Part shown: positions 21,984 to 32,984 of the stretch, in pieces
Numbering within the stretch: the stretch's first letter is position 1
Layout of the letters: each line of letters opens with the position of its first letter
Assembly: GCF_963576675.1 (NCBI RefSeq)
Contig: NC_088918.1
Span: 47,525,501 to 47,589,500, forward strand
Direction of reading: 5' to 3'
From: Euphorbia lathyris
Taxonomy: Eukaryota > Streptophyta > Magnoliopsida > Malpighiales > Euphorbiaceae
DNA length: 64,000 nucleotides
Notes under the pieces: generated by a model
What the model saw: the letters and a program-made list of their open reading frames with translations, nothing else
Told to the model about the DNA's origin: nothing
Database searches by the model: none
Position numbers and translations under genes: made by a program

Positions 21984-22345
21984 TTGGGCGTCGCCCGACG
22001 GGAGTTGGGCCACGCCCAAAACAGGTTGGGTGGACGCCCAACCTCAGTTGGGCGGACGCCCAACTTAGGTTGGGCGCGCGCCCAACAGACGTTGGGCATT
22101 CACCCAACGTCATTGGGCGTCCGCCCGACGCCGTCGGGCATCCGCTTGGCGTCGTCGGGTGTCGCCCAACGACGGCTAGGCGACGCCCAACGTGGCCGAG
22201 TGTGGACACCCAACGGTCGTCGGGCGACGCCAATCGCGCGTCGGGCCACGGCCAACGCTCGACGGGCGACGCCCACCGTCCGACAGGTGACGCTTCACGC
22301 TCGGATCGTCGGGCGGGTGCTCGACGCGCCGTACGCCGTTATTTA
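21984..22345 (-). repeat. Palindromic 21-22 bp minisatellite in Ty3 U3
   Basis: About 15 degenerate units with a period of 21-22 bp and a core like TTGGGCGGACGCCCAA, each one self-complementary (7-bp stem). It is strongly GC-rich in an AT-rich neighbourhood. The open frames seen here on both strands (up to 203 codons) are by-products of the repeat. Position upstream of the TATA box suggests an enhancer-like array, which is inference. Confidence 0.85.
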
Positions 22346-22603
22346 TGGAGCGACGATCGTTGTCGGGAGCAACATTGGTCATTCACCGACCGACGCTCGA
22401 CCTCCGGGGCCCTCTCATTCATCGACATGACGATGAACGTGCCCAGCCTTACTCGGGAGATACAACATTTGTTAGTGGGGCTATCACGTGCCGGTTCTCC
22501 GAGTTTCCCTTTGATTTTTTTTTATTTTCTTAACCAATGGAATCAACCGATTTAGCCGTTTGTCATGGGTTTTCGTCACAGGTCCTCCGAGTCGATGTCT
22601 ACA

Positions 22604-23965
22604 GCAATGTAGTCAGAAACAAAGCTCGACTTGTAGCCCAAGGCTATAGTCAGCAAGAGGGCATTGACTATGGTGGGACCTTTGCTCCCGTTGCTAGGTT
22701 AGAGGCTATACGTATATTGTGTGCATATGCTAGTTTCATGAACTTCAAACTATATCAAATGGATGTCAAAAGTGCTTTTCTTAATGGATTTATAAACGAA
22801 GAGGTATATGTTAGTCAACCTCCAGGGTTTGAAGATCCAAAATTTCCAAACCACGTTTATAAACTCAAGAAGGCTCTGTACGGCCTGAAACAAGCACCAC
22901 GCGCTTGGTATGAGAGGTTGACCAGTTTCCTACTGACCAGGAACTATGTCAGAGGCAAAGCTGACACAACCTTATTCATTAAGAAAAAGGGTAAAAATAC
23001 CCTACTGGCACAAATTTACGTAGATGATATAGTCTTTGGTGCTACTGACGAATCTATGTGAAAAGAATTTAGTAAACAGATGCAAACTGAGTTTGAGATG
23101 TCGATGATGGGAGAACTCAACTTCTTCCTTGGACTTCAAGTCAAGCAAGGAAAGAACGACATCTTCATTAATCAGTCTAAGTATGCCAAAGAAATGCTAA
23201 AGAAATTCGATATGGAAGAATGCAAGCCCATATCTACCCCAATGGGTACTGACACTGTCCTTTGTGCTGACGAGAAAGGTAAGTCAGTAGATAGTAAATT
23301 ATATCGAGGTATGATTGGCTCTCTACTCTATCTTACTGCTAGTAGACCTGATATTCAGTACTCAGTATGTTATTGCGCAAGATATCAAGCTGACCCCAGG
23401 GAATCTCACCTTATAGCTGTAAAAAGAATTTTTCAGATATTTGCAGAGCTCAGTTAATGCAGGTTTATGGTATCCAAATACAAATGACTTCACACTCATT
23501 GGATACACCGATGCTGACTATGGACGAGATAAGCTAGAGCGTAAGAGTACTTCAAGAGGGTGTCACTTCCTCAGAAGCTGTCTAGTATCTTGATTCACCA
23601 AGAAGCAATCATCAGTGGCCCTGTCAACAACTAAAGCTGAGTACATTGCTGCTGGAAGCTGTGTGGCTCAAGTCCTGTGGATAAAGCAATAGCTTGAGGA
23701 TTATGGCGTAAAAACAGAGACCATCGAAGTCAAATGTGACAACAAGAGTGCCATTGACTTATCTAAAAATCCAATCCAACACAGCAGGATGAAGCATGTC
23801 AGCATAAGGCATCACTTCATAAGGGATCATGTACTCAAGGGTGAGATCAAACTGACCTACGTTCCTACAGATGAACAACTTGCGGATATCCTCACAAAGC
23901 CTCTGGCTCGTGAGCAATTTAACATACTAAGGGAAGCTATCGGTATGTCTAATCCTCTTCACTAA
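22604..23965 (+). pseudogene. Copia RT/RNase H fragment (copy 2)
   Basis: It starts abruptly at the Tat LTR boundary within the RT finger region ([19 protein letters not shown]). The catalytic [10 protein letters not shown] is intact. Lesions: TGA at 23059-23061 where copy 1 has Cys; a one-base insertion near 23432 in the AAAAAGAATTTTT run (after AVKRIF); TGA at a Trp codon near 23590 in the LVSWF motif; and TAG at a Gln codon near 23688. The RNase H end ([15 protein letters not shown]) and the TAA at 23963-23965 are recognisable. Compared with copy 1 it is broken independently. Confidence 0.9.
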
Positions 23966-25099
23966 AATTCTATGTTTAAATTGAATGTTGAGTGATTACC
24001 ATGCTGAGTGATTTGTGCTAAATTAGTAACTATTGCATGTTGAGCTAAATATAAAGTATATCACCCTATGCTGAGTAGACATACATACTGAGTGATTAAC
24101 ATAAGCTAAGTTACTAAGCATAACGAAATTCTTCTACGTAAAACTGACTACTCAGAATATCAAACGTTTTGAACTCCAGATACTGAGTAAATCCACTTGC
24201 ACAATTAATGCTAGCACGCGTATTAAGTAGCCACCTAGGATGACGTAAACACAATAATTAGAAAACACATGCACCGATTGTGTCATAAATGCTAGAATAA
24301 TTGTCGATTGATCATCTCGAGGTAAAACGGCCATTCCAACCCTTCAGATCAACTTGGCATCCTTATAAATAGTGGACGAATTCCCACTCATACCTCTTTA
24401 CATTCAAAATTTCGTGGTTCGCGGATTTCGGTTACCGAATCTCGTTCGTGCCATTCGTCGAAGTCTACCTCTATGTCAATGCTGGATCAAAATTCAAAAG
24501 GTAACTTTTTGAAGGGGTTTAAAGCCCCCCTAAGATGTTATATGTTTTTATTCCTAAGGTGTTATATTTTTTTTTACGATAAGAATTTTATTTTTTCATT
24601 CAATTATTAATTCAAGTAGTTTAGATTAATTTCAAACGTAGTTGATATTTATCATTTCCATTTAGTTGTTAAATAGCGTAGAATAATTAAAAGTTTTAGG
24701 ATTAAGATTAAATTATTGTTTTCATTAAATAATTATAACATAGTTGTTAAATAATTATAGTCATGGTTATTAAATAGTTATACCTATGAATAATTATGGT
24801 TATAGTTCATAGTATAGTTATTACATAATTATAATTATTAGTAATAGTTATTAAATAGTTATAGGTATTAGACAATTATAGTATAGTTATTAAATAATTA
24901 TAGTTACAAGTGTTAAATAGTTATAGTTATTATAATTATGTTTTTGTCTTAGTTTATATATTAGCTCCAATAAATTTAGAATATCACCTAAGTTTAGGTG
25001 CGATATTTAATTAACCAAGGAATAAAATCAGTTCACTAGAATGCGTATCAATCTCTCTCTCTTAAATCCCAAAACCTCTCAAAATCTCTCAAGAAAATC
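23966..25099 (+). promoter_or_regulatory. Spacer with TATA-like box (24364-24370) and AT-rich block
   Basis: Corresponds to the 12546-13092 spacer of copy 1 but is about 590 bp longer. TATAAAT at 24364-24370 aligns with the TATA of copy 1. The extra sequence, about 24500-25025, is AT-rich and contains degenerate tandem copies of a TTATTAAATAATTATAG-like unit (about 24660-24940). Its edges resemble intron borders (AAAAG-GTAACT and AAAATCAG-TTC). It ends in a CT-rich leader like that of copy 1 before the ATG. Confidence 0.5.
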
Positions 25100-28000
25100 A
25101 TGTCTGATTCTCAAAACATCTCCGGTGGCGATTACAACCAAAATCGCTCCGATGAAAATCCTCCGTCCCCTGCCCAGCAGGAATACGTAGAGACTTCTGG
25201 TGAGTCTCAAGGTCATGGTCAGCATGACCAATCTAAGGTCAGCATCTCCGGCAAAGACCCTCAAGCTAACCAAGCAACTCCATCTAAGAAACAGAAGAAG
25301 GAGAAGGGCAAAAAACCACTGGAAAGAAATTATTCTCCGGTTTACAACAGTGTAAGGGGGTACAAGATCGACCATTCCCGCTGGTTCTCTAAGGGATTTG
25401 TGGAAGCGGAAAAACCCTTTTGCGAATGGATTTTGAAAAATGGCTGGACTGAGCTATTTTCTATCCGTGAAGCCACCTACCCAGAATTGGTAAGGGAATT
25501 CTACGCCAATTTAAGAGCTGTTGATGATAACAGTGACTACATGGTCACCGAGGTCAAGGGAAAGAAAATCTTCATCAATCCCCCTTATCTCGCAAAACTG
25601 CTTAAACTGAAGAATGAAGGAACCGAACTTAGGAGCACAAACGACTTCGGAAAAATCAAGTACCCTGTTGAGTTCTGTAAACCCCCTGGTCACAAAGGAG
25701 AAATAGCCAGCACGTGTATGGGTCAGAATCAGAAAATGGCTCATTACATACTGACCAATTTTATATTCCCCAAGGTCAACTCCCAATCCTCCACATCCAA
25801 CTTTGAACAGTGCTTTATCTGGCACATGCTGACCTACCAGCCACTCAACATGCCCGTTTTTCTTATCAGTGCATTTCAACGAAGTACCGGCACACTCAGG
25901 TTGGGATCCCTTATCACCAAAATTCTCAAAGACTACAAAGTGGGCTTGGTATAGGAAATTAATGTCTGGGGTACATAAATTTCTGTTGCCATACTGTTCG
26001 GTTTGGCCTACGACCAACCCATTATACCCAAGAAAGGAAAGGGGGCCGCGGTTGAAGAAGCACAGGATGTGCCGACCAAGAAGGGGAAGAAAGTGTTGGT
26101 GAAACCAACTGACCGCACTCGGTAAGACAAAAAGCGGAAAGCTGACCCGTCAGTAAAGGATGTGAACACAGCTCCGAAAAAGCTAAGAATAGTATCCAGT
26201 TCAAAGAAAGCTGATGCTGAGCAAGGTCAAGAGGAACCTAAGTCAGCAGAAAAACTGAAAAGGCAAGTTGAGCCTGAGGAAGAAAGTGAGGAAACCCCTG
26301 AGCAACCCCTGCAAAAGAAGAAGAAACCTTCTGGGTTTAAGCCCATTGATGCACCTCCTCTAGATTTTTTAGTCTCTGAAGACTCACACTTTGTGAGAAG
26401 TCAAGAAATTGATCTTGAGAAAACTCCTGCTGACCAAGAAGAAGAACTGGGTAATGATGAAGGTCATTTTGATGTTGAGCCAAGTACGGATGTTGATGCT
26501 GAGCAAACAGTTGATGCTGAGCAGACTGAGAATCAAGCTAAGCAGCTTGAGCAGGACAATGTTGTGGAAGGTCTCAATGCTGACATTGGACTGAACTCCT
26601 CCTCTGAGTCTCTTGACTCCATTCCTGCTGATCCCTCTCCTCCAACTCATAAGAACCGAACAGGCAAACGACTCAAACGCAAGGCTCAAAAGTCTCCAAT
26701 AATTGACATTCTGGATGATTCTCCACTAAGAGAACCGATTACTGCCCTCACAAAACTCCAGTTTCAATTCTTCTCTGAACCAACTCCAGATCAACTTAAG
26801 GAAAATCAAGCCTCTGTTTCTCAGGCTGAGGAACAAGCCGACCCCAATGCTCCAAAAGGCCATGTTTCTGCCGAGCAAGTGCTCGAAGTTCCTGCTACTC
26901 AACATAATGAGTTAGCAAAGGAAAATCCTGCTCAGGTCAGCACTGCATTACCTCAATCTTTTGAAACTACTCAGCTTCTGGCTGACTCTGAACAGGTCAA
27001 TATCTCTGCCGATCCACCTCTTCCAAATTCTTCAACGCAGAATGAAAATCAGTCCGTTCCTGCTGCTGACCTAAACAAAAGCCCAGCTGCTAACCAAGCT
27101 GGCAAATCCAAGTCTGGACAACATAATACTCCTCCTCCATCCGGTCCTATTCCATTTCCGGCCTCTGAACCACAACATGATGAATCTTATGCTTACCTGC
27201 ATGCTACTGAGTCTGGTCGAAGAATCATTGACTCAGCTCAAGCCTTAATTCAAGATATTCATCAATCCAATGCCGATGCTGCTGGGTCTGTCAATGTTGA
27301 GCCAACTCAACTATCTTCTGTCACTCAGCTTTTGACTGAAATCAAGGGTCTTAAGGATCTACTGAGTGTCATGACATCCTTTCAATCTCAACAACCCAAG
27401 CAAGAATCTATCGTGAAGCTGGCTGAACTCCAGCTGATAATGGTCAATCATATGAATGATATCCACGGCCAACTCAACAACTTGTCAGTTGCGAACTCAA
27501 TGGGTAAATTTCATCAATGGTGTACAACGTTTGCCTCATTTCACAGTTTGGTGTACAACCTTCAATTTGTCTCACTAATATGTACGACCTTATAAGTGAC
27601 CTCCCACTTTGGTATACAACCGGTAAAAATGACCAGTCAACGTCTGGTCAACGCGCCACCTCATCATTTTAATTCAAATCATTAGTAAAGTGGGACCCAT
27701 ACATTATTAAAAAAAATCAATTTTTATTATTTGTCTCTTTTACCCTTTCCTTCCATCTCTTCATCTTCTTCTCCCTATTTCTTTCTCACTCTTCAAATTT
27801 CTCTCTCTCTCTAATCTCTCTCTTTAAATTTATTTCTCTCTCTAACTCACATCTCTCTCTAATCTTCCTTCTCTTACAACCTTTGCCTCACCTGAAAACT
27901 ACTTGCTTCTGTTTGGGCTTTTGCTACAAGTCTCATCTTCAATAACACCTTGCATTTTCCCCTTATTTACTAATCAGCCATTATTATCTGCAAAAATTAC

Positions 28001-29629
28001 TTAATTATTTATTTAGAATCTTCATGCAAACATATTCGGCCAAGTTTGGCAATTAGATTCTAATAATACCATGAAAAATTAACAAAAATTATTCTCTTTA
28101 ACTTTTTCTTTTTAATTCCTTTTACATTCTAAATTAATTATCATCAAGAGCATGATCTCATTAACAGCTCCAACCCCCCAAAATAAATTATTTGCTTTCC
28201 TCACAAATTGAAAAGCAGAAGCATCTAACATAAATAACCAGGTATTTACCCTTTTCCATTTAACCTTTCAAATCTTACATTATTGTTTGATTTATATGTA
28301 TTGATATAATTAAATCTGTTTATAAGTAACATTCAAACTTAATTATATTACAATTCATCCATGAAAATCCCAAATTTGTTGCCGGGTTGATGATAAAAAT
28401 AATTAATAATTTATTTGCAGCTAAGATTTTTGTTGATTGTTTGTGGATTCACAAATATTTAAGAAACGTTGGGTAGATCTGTGTTCAAGTTTAGGCTGCT
28501 TAACTGATAATTAATTCTAAAAAAAGGAATGCAATTTTCTGGAACAAGATAAACGAAATTTTATCAATTGATTTCAAACTAGTTTACATACTTGTAAGAG
28601 AGAGAAGCTTAGAGAGAGAGAGAGGTGGGTTAGAGAGAAAGAAATTTAAAGAGAGAGATTAGAGAGAGAAAGAAATTTGAAGAGTAAGAAAGAAATAGAG
28701 AGAAGAAGATAAAGAGATGGAGGTATAAGGGTAAAAGAGAGAAATAATAAAAATTGATTTTTTTTTAATAATTTGTGGGTCCCACTTTACCAATGATATG
28801 AATGAAAATGATGAGGTGGCGCGTTGACCAAGCGTTGACCGGTCATTTTTACCGGCTGTACACCAAAGTGGGAGGTCACCTATAAGGTCGTACATATTAG
28901 TGAGACAAATTGAAGGTTGTACACCAAAATGTGAAATGAGGCAAACGTTGTACACCATTGATGAAATTTACCCCGAACTCAATCTATGCAACCTCTGCTG
29001 AGCTTAATCAGCTTTTCACCCAGCTAAGTACTGAGCTGACCGGGACTCGTGATTTAATCTCCTCCTCCTCCCAGTGTTCCATTGAGCAAATTAGTGAAGC
29101 TGTTCGGCTACTCAACTTGAGTAAAGAAGAGATGGATACTGACCAAGTAAAGACAAATGAGATTCTGCAGTACTCTCAAGCCACACTCAAACATGTCCAG
29201 CATACCAATGCTCAACGTCAGTTCTATGATGCATTGCTCAAAATGTACCATCAATCATATGCCAAACTGACAGAATCCATTACTTGGATCGGAAAATCCC
29301 AGGAGTATCTTCTGAGCATGCTGAGTGCTAACATTAGGATCCCTGCTACCACTCTAGACGATGGCATAGTAGTCTTCGACGGCCTTCGGGAGAGTACGAG
29401 TCAACTCCAAGCATACTCAGCCAAACTCAATCGTGTTGTTCTTCGCGAGACATTTATTCCCCCTTCATCTGATGCTGGAAAAACGGGGGAAAAAGAAATG
29501 CAAGCTGCTGGAACTCAGCAGAAAATGGGAGAAGCATATGGTTCAGGAAATCAGGGTCAGCAACAAACCGCCAAAGGGAAAGGCAAAGTTAATCCTGCTC
29601 ACCAAGCTCAAGTCAATAGGAAGAAATAG
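25100..29629 (+). pseudogene. Extra 3' ORF of copia copy 2, interrupted by Mutator-like element
   Basis: Homologous along its length to the copy 1 ORF. Without the insert it has about 1016 codons. In-frame stops lie at 25952-25954 (TAG), 25976-25978 (TAA) and 26123-26125 (TAA). The insert and its duplication total 1482 bp, a multiple of three, so the frame resumes after it (IYATSAELNQLF). Shared blocks: RWFSKGF, AEKPFCEWI, TYPELVREFY, GQNQKMAHYILTNFIFPK and FEQCFIWHMLTY. Then an acidic Glu/Gln/Ala-rich middle, the block LQFQFFSEP, a YAYLHATESGRRIIDSAQ block, and a C-terminal helical part. The natural end is TAG at 29627-29629. Conservation of both ends between two diverged copies argues for selection on the protein in the past. 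Confidence 0.8.
27502..28973. mobile_element. Mutator-like element with long TIRs in extra ORF
   Basis: The ends are GGGTAAATTTC and GAAATTTACCC, flanked by a perfect 10-bp direct repeat CGAACTCAAT at 27492-27501 and 28974-28983. The inverted repeats can be followed for at least 250 bp (for example TGGTGTACAACGTTTGCCTC, GTCAACGCGCCACCTCATCA), and CT/GA-rich tracts extend the symmetry to about 350 bp. It has no transposase. The centre (about 27900-28590) is AT-rich non-coding sequence. Confidence 0.9.
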
Positions 29630-30158
29630 ATTGGCTAGTCTTAGTTTCTTGACTTGTAATTTTATCTGGCATATTCTATCCTGTTTAAGCTGACCATCTA
29701 TATATTTATGCATCTTTCATTCAAACTGATAAATCTTATGTGATGCTTACTTACTTGTTGTGCTTTGTGCTGATCTGTCTTAAATGAACAAACAAACAAA
29801 ATTAAAAAGAAACATACTCAGTACACATTAGCTTTGATACATCCTTCCGTAAACTCTGATAATTAAACTATCTATGTATCAAACTGAGTAAACATATGTT
29901 TCAAGCATTGAACTCTTTTGAAAACTGACATAGGCTCATATGAATTAGATCTTAGAAGGTCTAGAATTGAACTAAGTCAGTATAGGCATCTCTTAAGTTT
30001 ACTCGATTAAATCTTAGAAGGTTTAGAGTTAAGTTAAGTCAATAGATGTAACCCTTACGGGGGAGTAATTTCAGAAGCATAAAAAGAATTTCAATCATGG
30101 GGAATCTCAATGCTAAGTTCCACTAATTAAATATTTTGCCAACATCAAAATGGGAGTT
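29630..30158 (+). other. 3' untranslated region of copia copy 2
   Basis: Non-coding. Purine runs ACGGGGGAG at about 30058 and AAAATGGGAG at 30147-30156 lie directly before the LTR. Similar in layout to 16051-16459. Confidence 0.7.
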
Positions 30159-31318
30159 TGTTGAAACACCTTTCCACATGATTTTGATTTGACAAAATTA
30201 TTTAAGTTATTCCATGATTAAGAGGCAATTAAATTTAAGTGCTTTGATTTAATTGTACTAATATGTTTGTTCAATGTTGAGTATAAGTCTAAATGAAAAC
30301 AGAATCAAAAATTAAGATAGGACGAAGTCAGCATAAGAACATAGCACAAGCTGAGTGAAGTGAACTCAACATGATAGAAGAAAAGTCATCTTCGGAACAA
30401 ATACTTAAAGATGAAGCTGACTAAAGAAGCTGAGTGGAACGCAACTCAATATCAAAGAAGAGAAGTCTTCCTCTAAACTAATGCTTGCAGACGAAGCTGA
30501 CCACGGAAGCTGAGTAAGAATATGACTCAGAAACAAAGAAAAAAGCAACGTTAATAAAGTCAAGCTGAGTGTTCGTCAGGACAGCATGATTGATCCGTTT
30601 GCTAAAAGATAAGATCCGACATCTATCTGCACCAATAACAGAAGCCTTGGAATTACACACAGAGTCAATTTCGAGATGCATGGGTCAACTGTCCGTTAGC
30701 TAAAAGATGAACTGGCACTAGAAGACACACCTGCAGGAAGAAGACAAGCCTGACGCCTGCGAAATTCAGACGACAGGATTGGCCTGCAAATCTGAAGCTG
30801 ACCAGAACAATATCGTAGGAAAGAGCCATTTGAATTCAACGGATAGATCCGGATTCAAATGGTTGTATCTTCAGATTTCAACTATAAAAGGACAAGTTCA
30901 TTCTTGGATCCTTAGCCGATTGCCGAAATACAAAAAGTGAAAAAGAGCATACATACAAAAGCACATTCAAAGAAGAAAAAGATCTTACACCAAATTTCCA
31001 TTTCTGTGTAAAAGCTAGATTGATTTTGTAATCATCTAAAGTGTTCTTCATCTAGAAAGAACAAGTTTGTATCAATTGTGAAATTGAGAGAGTTGTGCTG
31101 AGTACTCGGTTTTAAGTACTCAACAGTAGAGAAATCTGAGTGTTTGGTTATAGCGCTCAGTAGGAGTTGAGTAGACGAATAGAGGAAGGTACTCTTGCAT
31201 ATTCAATTGCCTTGTAAACGGTTTGTGCTCTACCTTTAAAGAGCTCAGTATTGGATTGAAAAAGCCCGGAGGGACTCTGGGGACTGGACGTAGGCGGAGA
31301 GGCCGAACCAGGATAAGT
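30159..31318 (+). repeat. 3' LTR of copia copy 2, truncated
   Basis: Starts TGTTGAAACACC and is clearly alignable to the copy 1 LTRs, including the TATA box at 30883-30889 and the block GGACTGGACGTAGGCGGAGA. Similarity stops after GAACCAGGATAAGT near 31318, so about 250 bp of U5 and the end are missing or replaced. Confidence 0.85.
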
Positions 31319-32984
31319 CGTATCATTTACTTATTCACTCTGCTTAGGGATTTCATCCCAATTGTTAGTTTACATTTGAATGATAACGATCGATTGTTCA
31401 TTGAATAAATTGACATACAACTATTTGGTTAAACTATATAATCAACGAGTCATTGTTTAGTTGAATCAAAGCAAGTGGTAATTGATAACATAAAATCGAA
31501 TCTTGGAATGTATTCAGAGACAAAATCAGATTGACAATCTGAAATTCCTCCACGTGACATTAATACATCAAGGTTCAATTTTATCACATCAAGTGAATAA
31601 TTAATTAGGTTTCTGAATCGATATCGCTGAGAATCGGTTGGCTTAGATTAGGTTCTTCTATTTCATAATGCTGTTAACGGGTTAAATCTTAGCCGCTGAT
31701 GTGAGATTATTCGTTAATTAGGGATTAGTTATAGTCTTACTTAGCTAATTCAGTAATACGGAAGAATATCCCAAACTAATCTGATACTTGATTTGGACGA
31801 ATAATCTTTTCCATCAATGATCAAGACTAATTGAAATCCTTGTCTGAGAATCCCTTAACTGAAGTCTTCTTTAATATTTACATTCAATCCAAATTCTATT
31901 TTGATTACTTTTGCTAATTTAGTAAATCAACCTATTCAAACTCCCCCTATTTACTTTTTGTTAATTGCTTGGTTATATTTGTGATTAGATTAGTATTAAT
32001 CCCTTGGGTACGACCTCTACTTGCTCTATCTACTAATTATTTGTTAAGGAAAAGTTAAGATTATTTTTGGTGGATTCGACACCCATCAGTAGCTTTGTGT
32101 AAAAGTTAGCCTAACCCTACCTTGAAGATTTCATATCCTTCCTCCGTCTACCATTGAAGAACATCAACCTTCGTGCTCCAATGGATTATTCAAGGTCAAT
32201 CATCCTTCAAGTCCTAGGAAGACGACTGCACTGGTCGACAGGTTCCCTGAAAGGGATTTCTTCTCTTTTATATCTGTTTATCTCTGATCCTTTCTATGAA
32301 TGCTAGGCTAATTGTATCTCCATGACAAACAATACTTTCATCTTTAATATTAATTCAAGTATTAATTTCTTCAATTGATTGTTATTTCTCTTCTGTTTAT
32401 GCTTTGCCTTTTTGGGTTAACTCATTCAAATATCCAAATATCATCTAGGTACTTATTGCGAGTCGAATCTGATTAACCCTAATCAGAGACCTATAGGATT
32501 GACAACCTTATAGTTGATAAAACCTAAATTGCCGAACCTCGGAGCTAGTTTCAGCCTTACAATGGAATCACAAACTAGGAACCTTAGAAGGATAAGTCGG
32601 TTTAATCGCCTTAGACCTAAGTGACTCATATTAGGTTGACAGTTGAATGTTAAATTAGGCTGGAATCAATATTATCATATCACTCCATCCCATTCTAGGT
32701 TAATTGCCTTACTAAAGATCACTTAGGAGTAGATTTAACTTAGATAGGAGTAGATTTAACTTAATTAGGAGTAGGTTAACTTAAACAAATCAAATCTGAA
32801 ACCCCTCATCGCCTAGATAACATTAGAAGCCTAGTAGTTTGGTACTTGCGGTATAAATCATATGGATTTGATACCTAAACCAGATTTATTACTTGATAAC
32901 GACGAGGGTACACTTATCCCTTAGTGAGCTTTCGAGCGTCAGCTCGGAGGCGCATCATCCCCCCAAAGGGGAATTATGATAGAC
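31319..32984. other. Unassigned repeat-like sequence, LTR-like
   Basis: No gene found. It reads like plant LTR/leader sequence: near 32010-32090 there is CCCTTGGGTACGACCTCTAC followed by TTGGTGGATTCGACACCCA, the type of sequence seen at U5 ends of Ty3 elements. At about 32880-32960 it shares a segment (TTTATTACTTGATAACGA, then ACACTTATCC) with the reverse complement of about 43535-43620. Assignment to an element is not possible by eye. Confidence 0.4.

Larger units (their letters stand above)
1..22603 (-). mobile_element. Tat-clade Ty3/gypsy LTR retrotransposon, 3' end outside window
   Basis: Reading on the minus strand, the order is LTR (18536-22603), primer binding site, leader, gag, reverse transcriptase, RNase H, second RNase H and the start of integrase, where the window ends. 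The leader is split by a complete copia element (6181-17856) and the LTR by a Mutator-like element (20003-21134). The LTR has TGTAG...CTACA ends. The five bases after it, GCAAT at 22604-22608, are the likely target duplication, because the interrupted copia reading frame resumes exactly there. The second, archaeal-type RNase H downstream of the Ty3 RNase H is a known mark of the plant Tat clade (Tat/Ogre/Retand). All pieces from 446 to 5296 lie in one reading frame broken only by stops, so the copy is dead but not frameshifted. Confidence 0.85.
18536..22603 (-). repeat. 5' LTR of the Tat-like element
   Basis: The plus strand starts TGTAGG at 18536 and ends CTACA at 22603, giving matching inverted ends. 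It is 4068 bp, or about 2.9 kb without the Mutator-like insertion and its duplication, and long LTRs are usual in this clade. U3 lies on the right (about 21966-22603, with the palindromic minisatellite), the TATA box at 21959-21965, and R-U5 to the left. The second LTR is outside the window, so the length cannot be verified here. Confidence 0.8.
22604..31318 (+). mobile_element. Sirevirus-like copia element copy 2, 3' part
   Basis: The same family as copy 1, from mid-RT to a partial 3' LTR. Its 5' part must lie left of the window, beyond the Tat-like element that interrupts it. It contains RT/RNase H (22604-23965), the extra ORF (25100-29629) with a Mutator-like insertion (27502-28973), a purine tract, and an LTR from 30159. 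It is more decayed than copy 1, with stops, one frameshift and an LTR whose similarity ends near 31318. Confidence 0.9.

Noticed and set aside
21944..22555. Open frames of 203, 158 and 90 codons over the GC-rich part of the Ty3 LTR
   Set aside because: They run on both strands over a 21-bp minisatellite whose period is a multiple of three; the products are repetitive (RPT, GVGRRPT-like) and match no coding pattern.
31319..32100. Complete Ty3 LTR with primer site
   Set aside because: U5-like text is present near 32060-32090, but no convincing primer site, matching LTR partner or inverted ends could be found.
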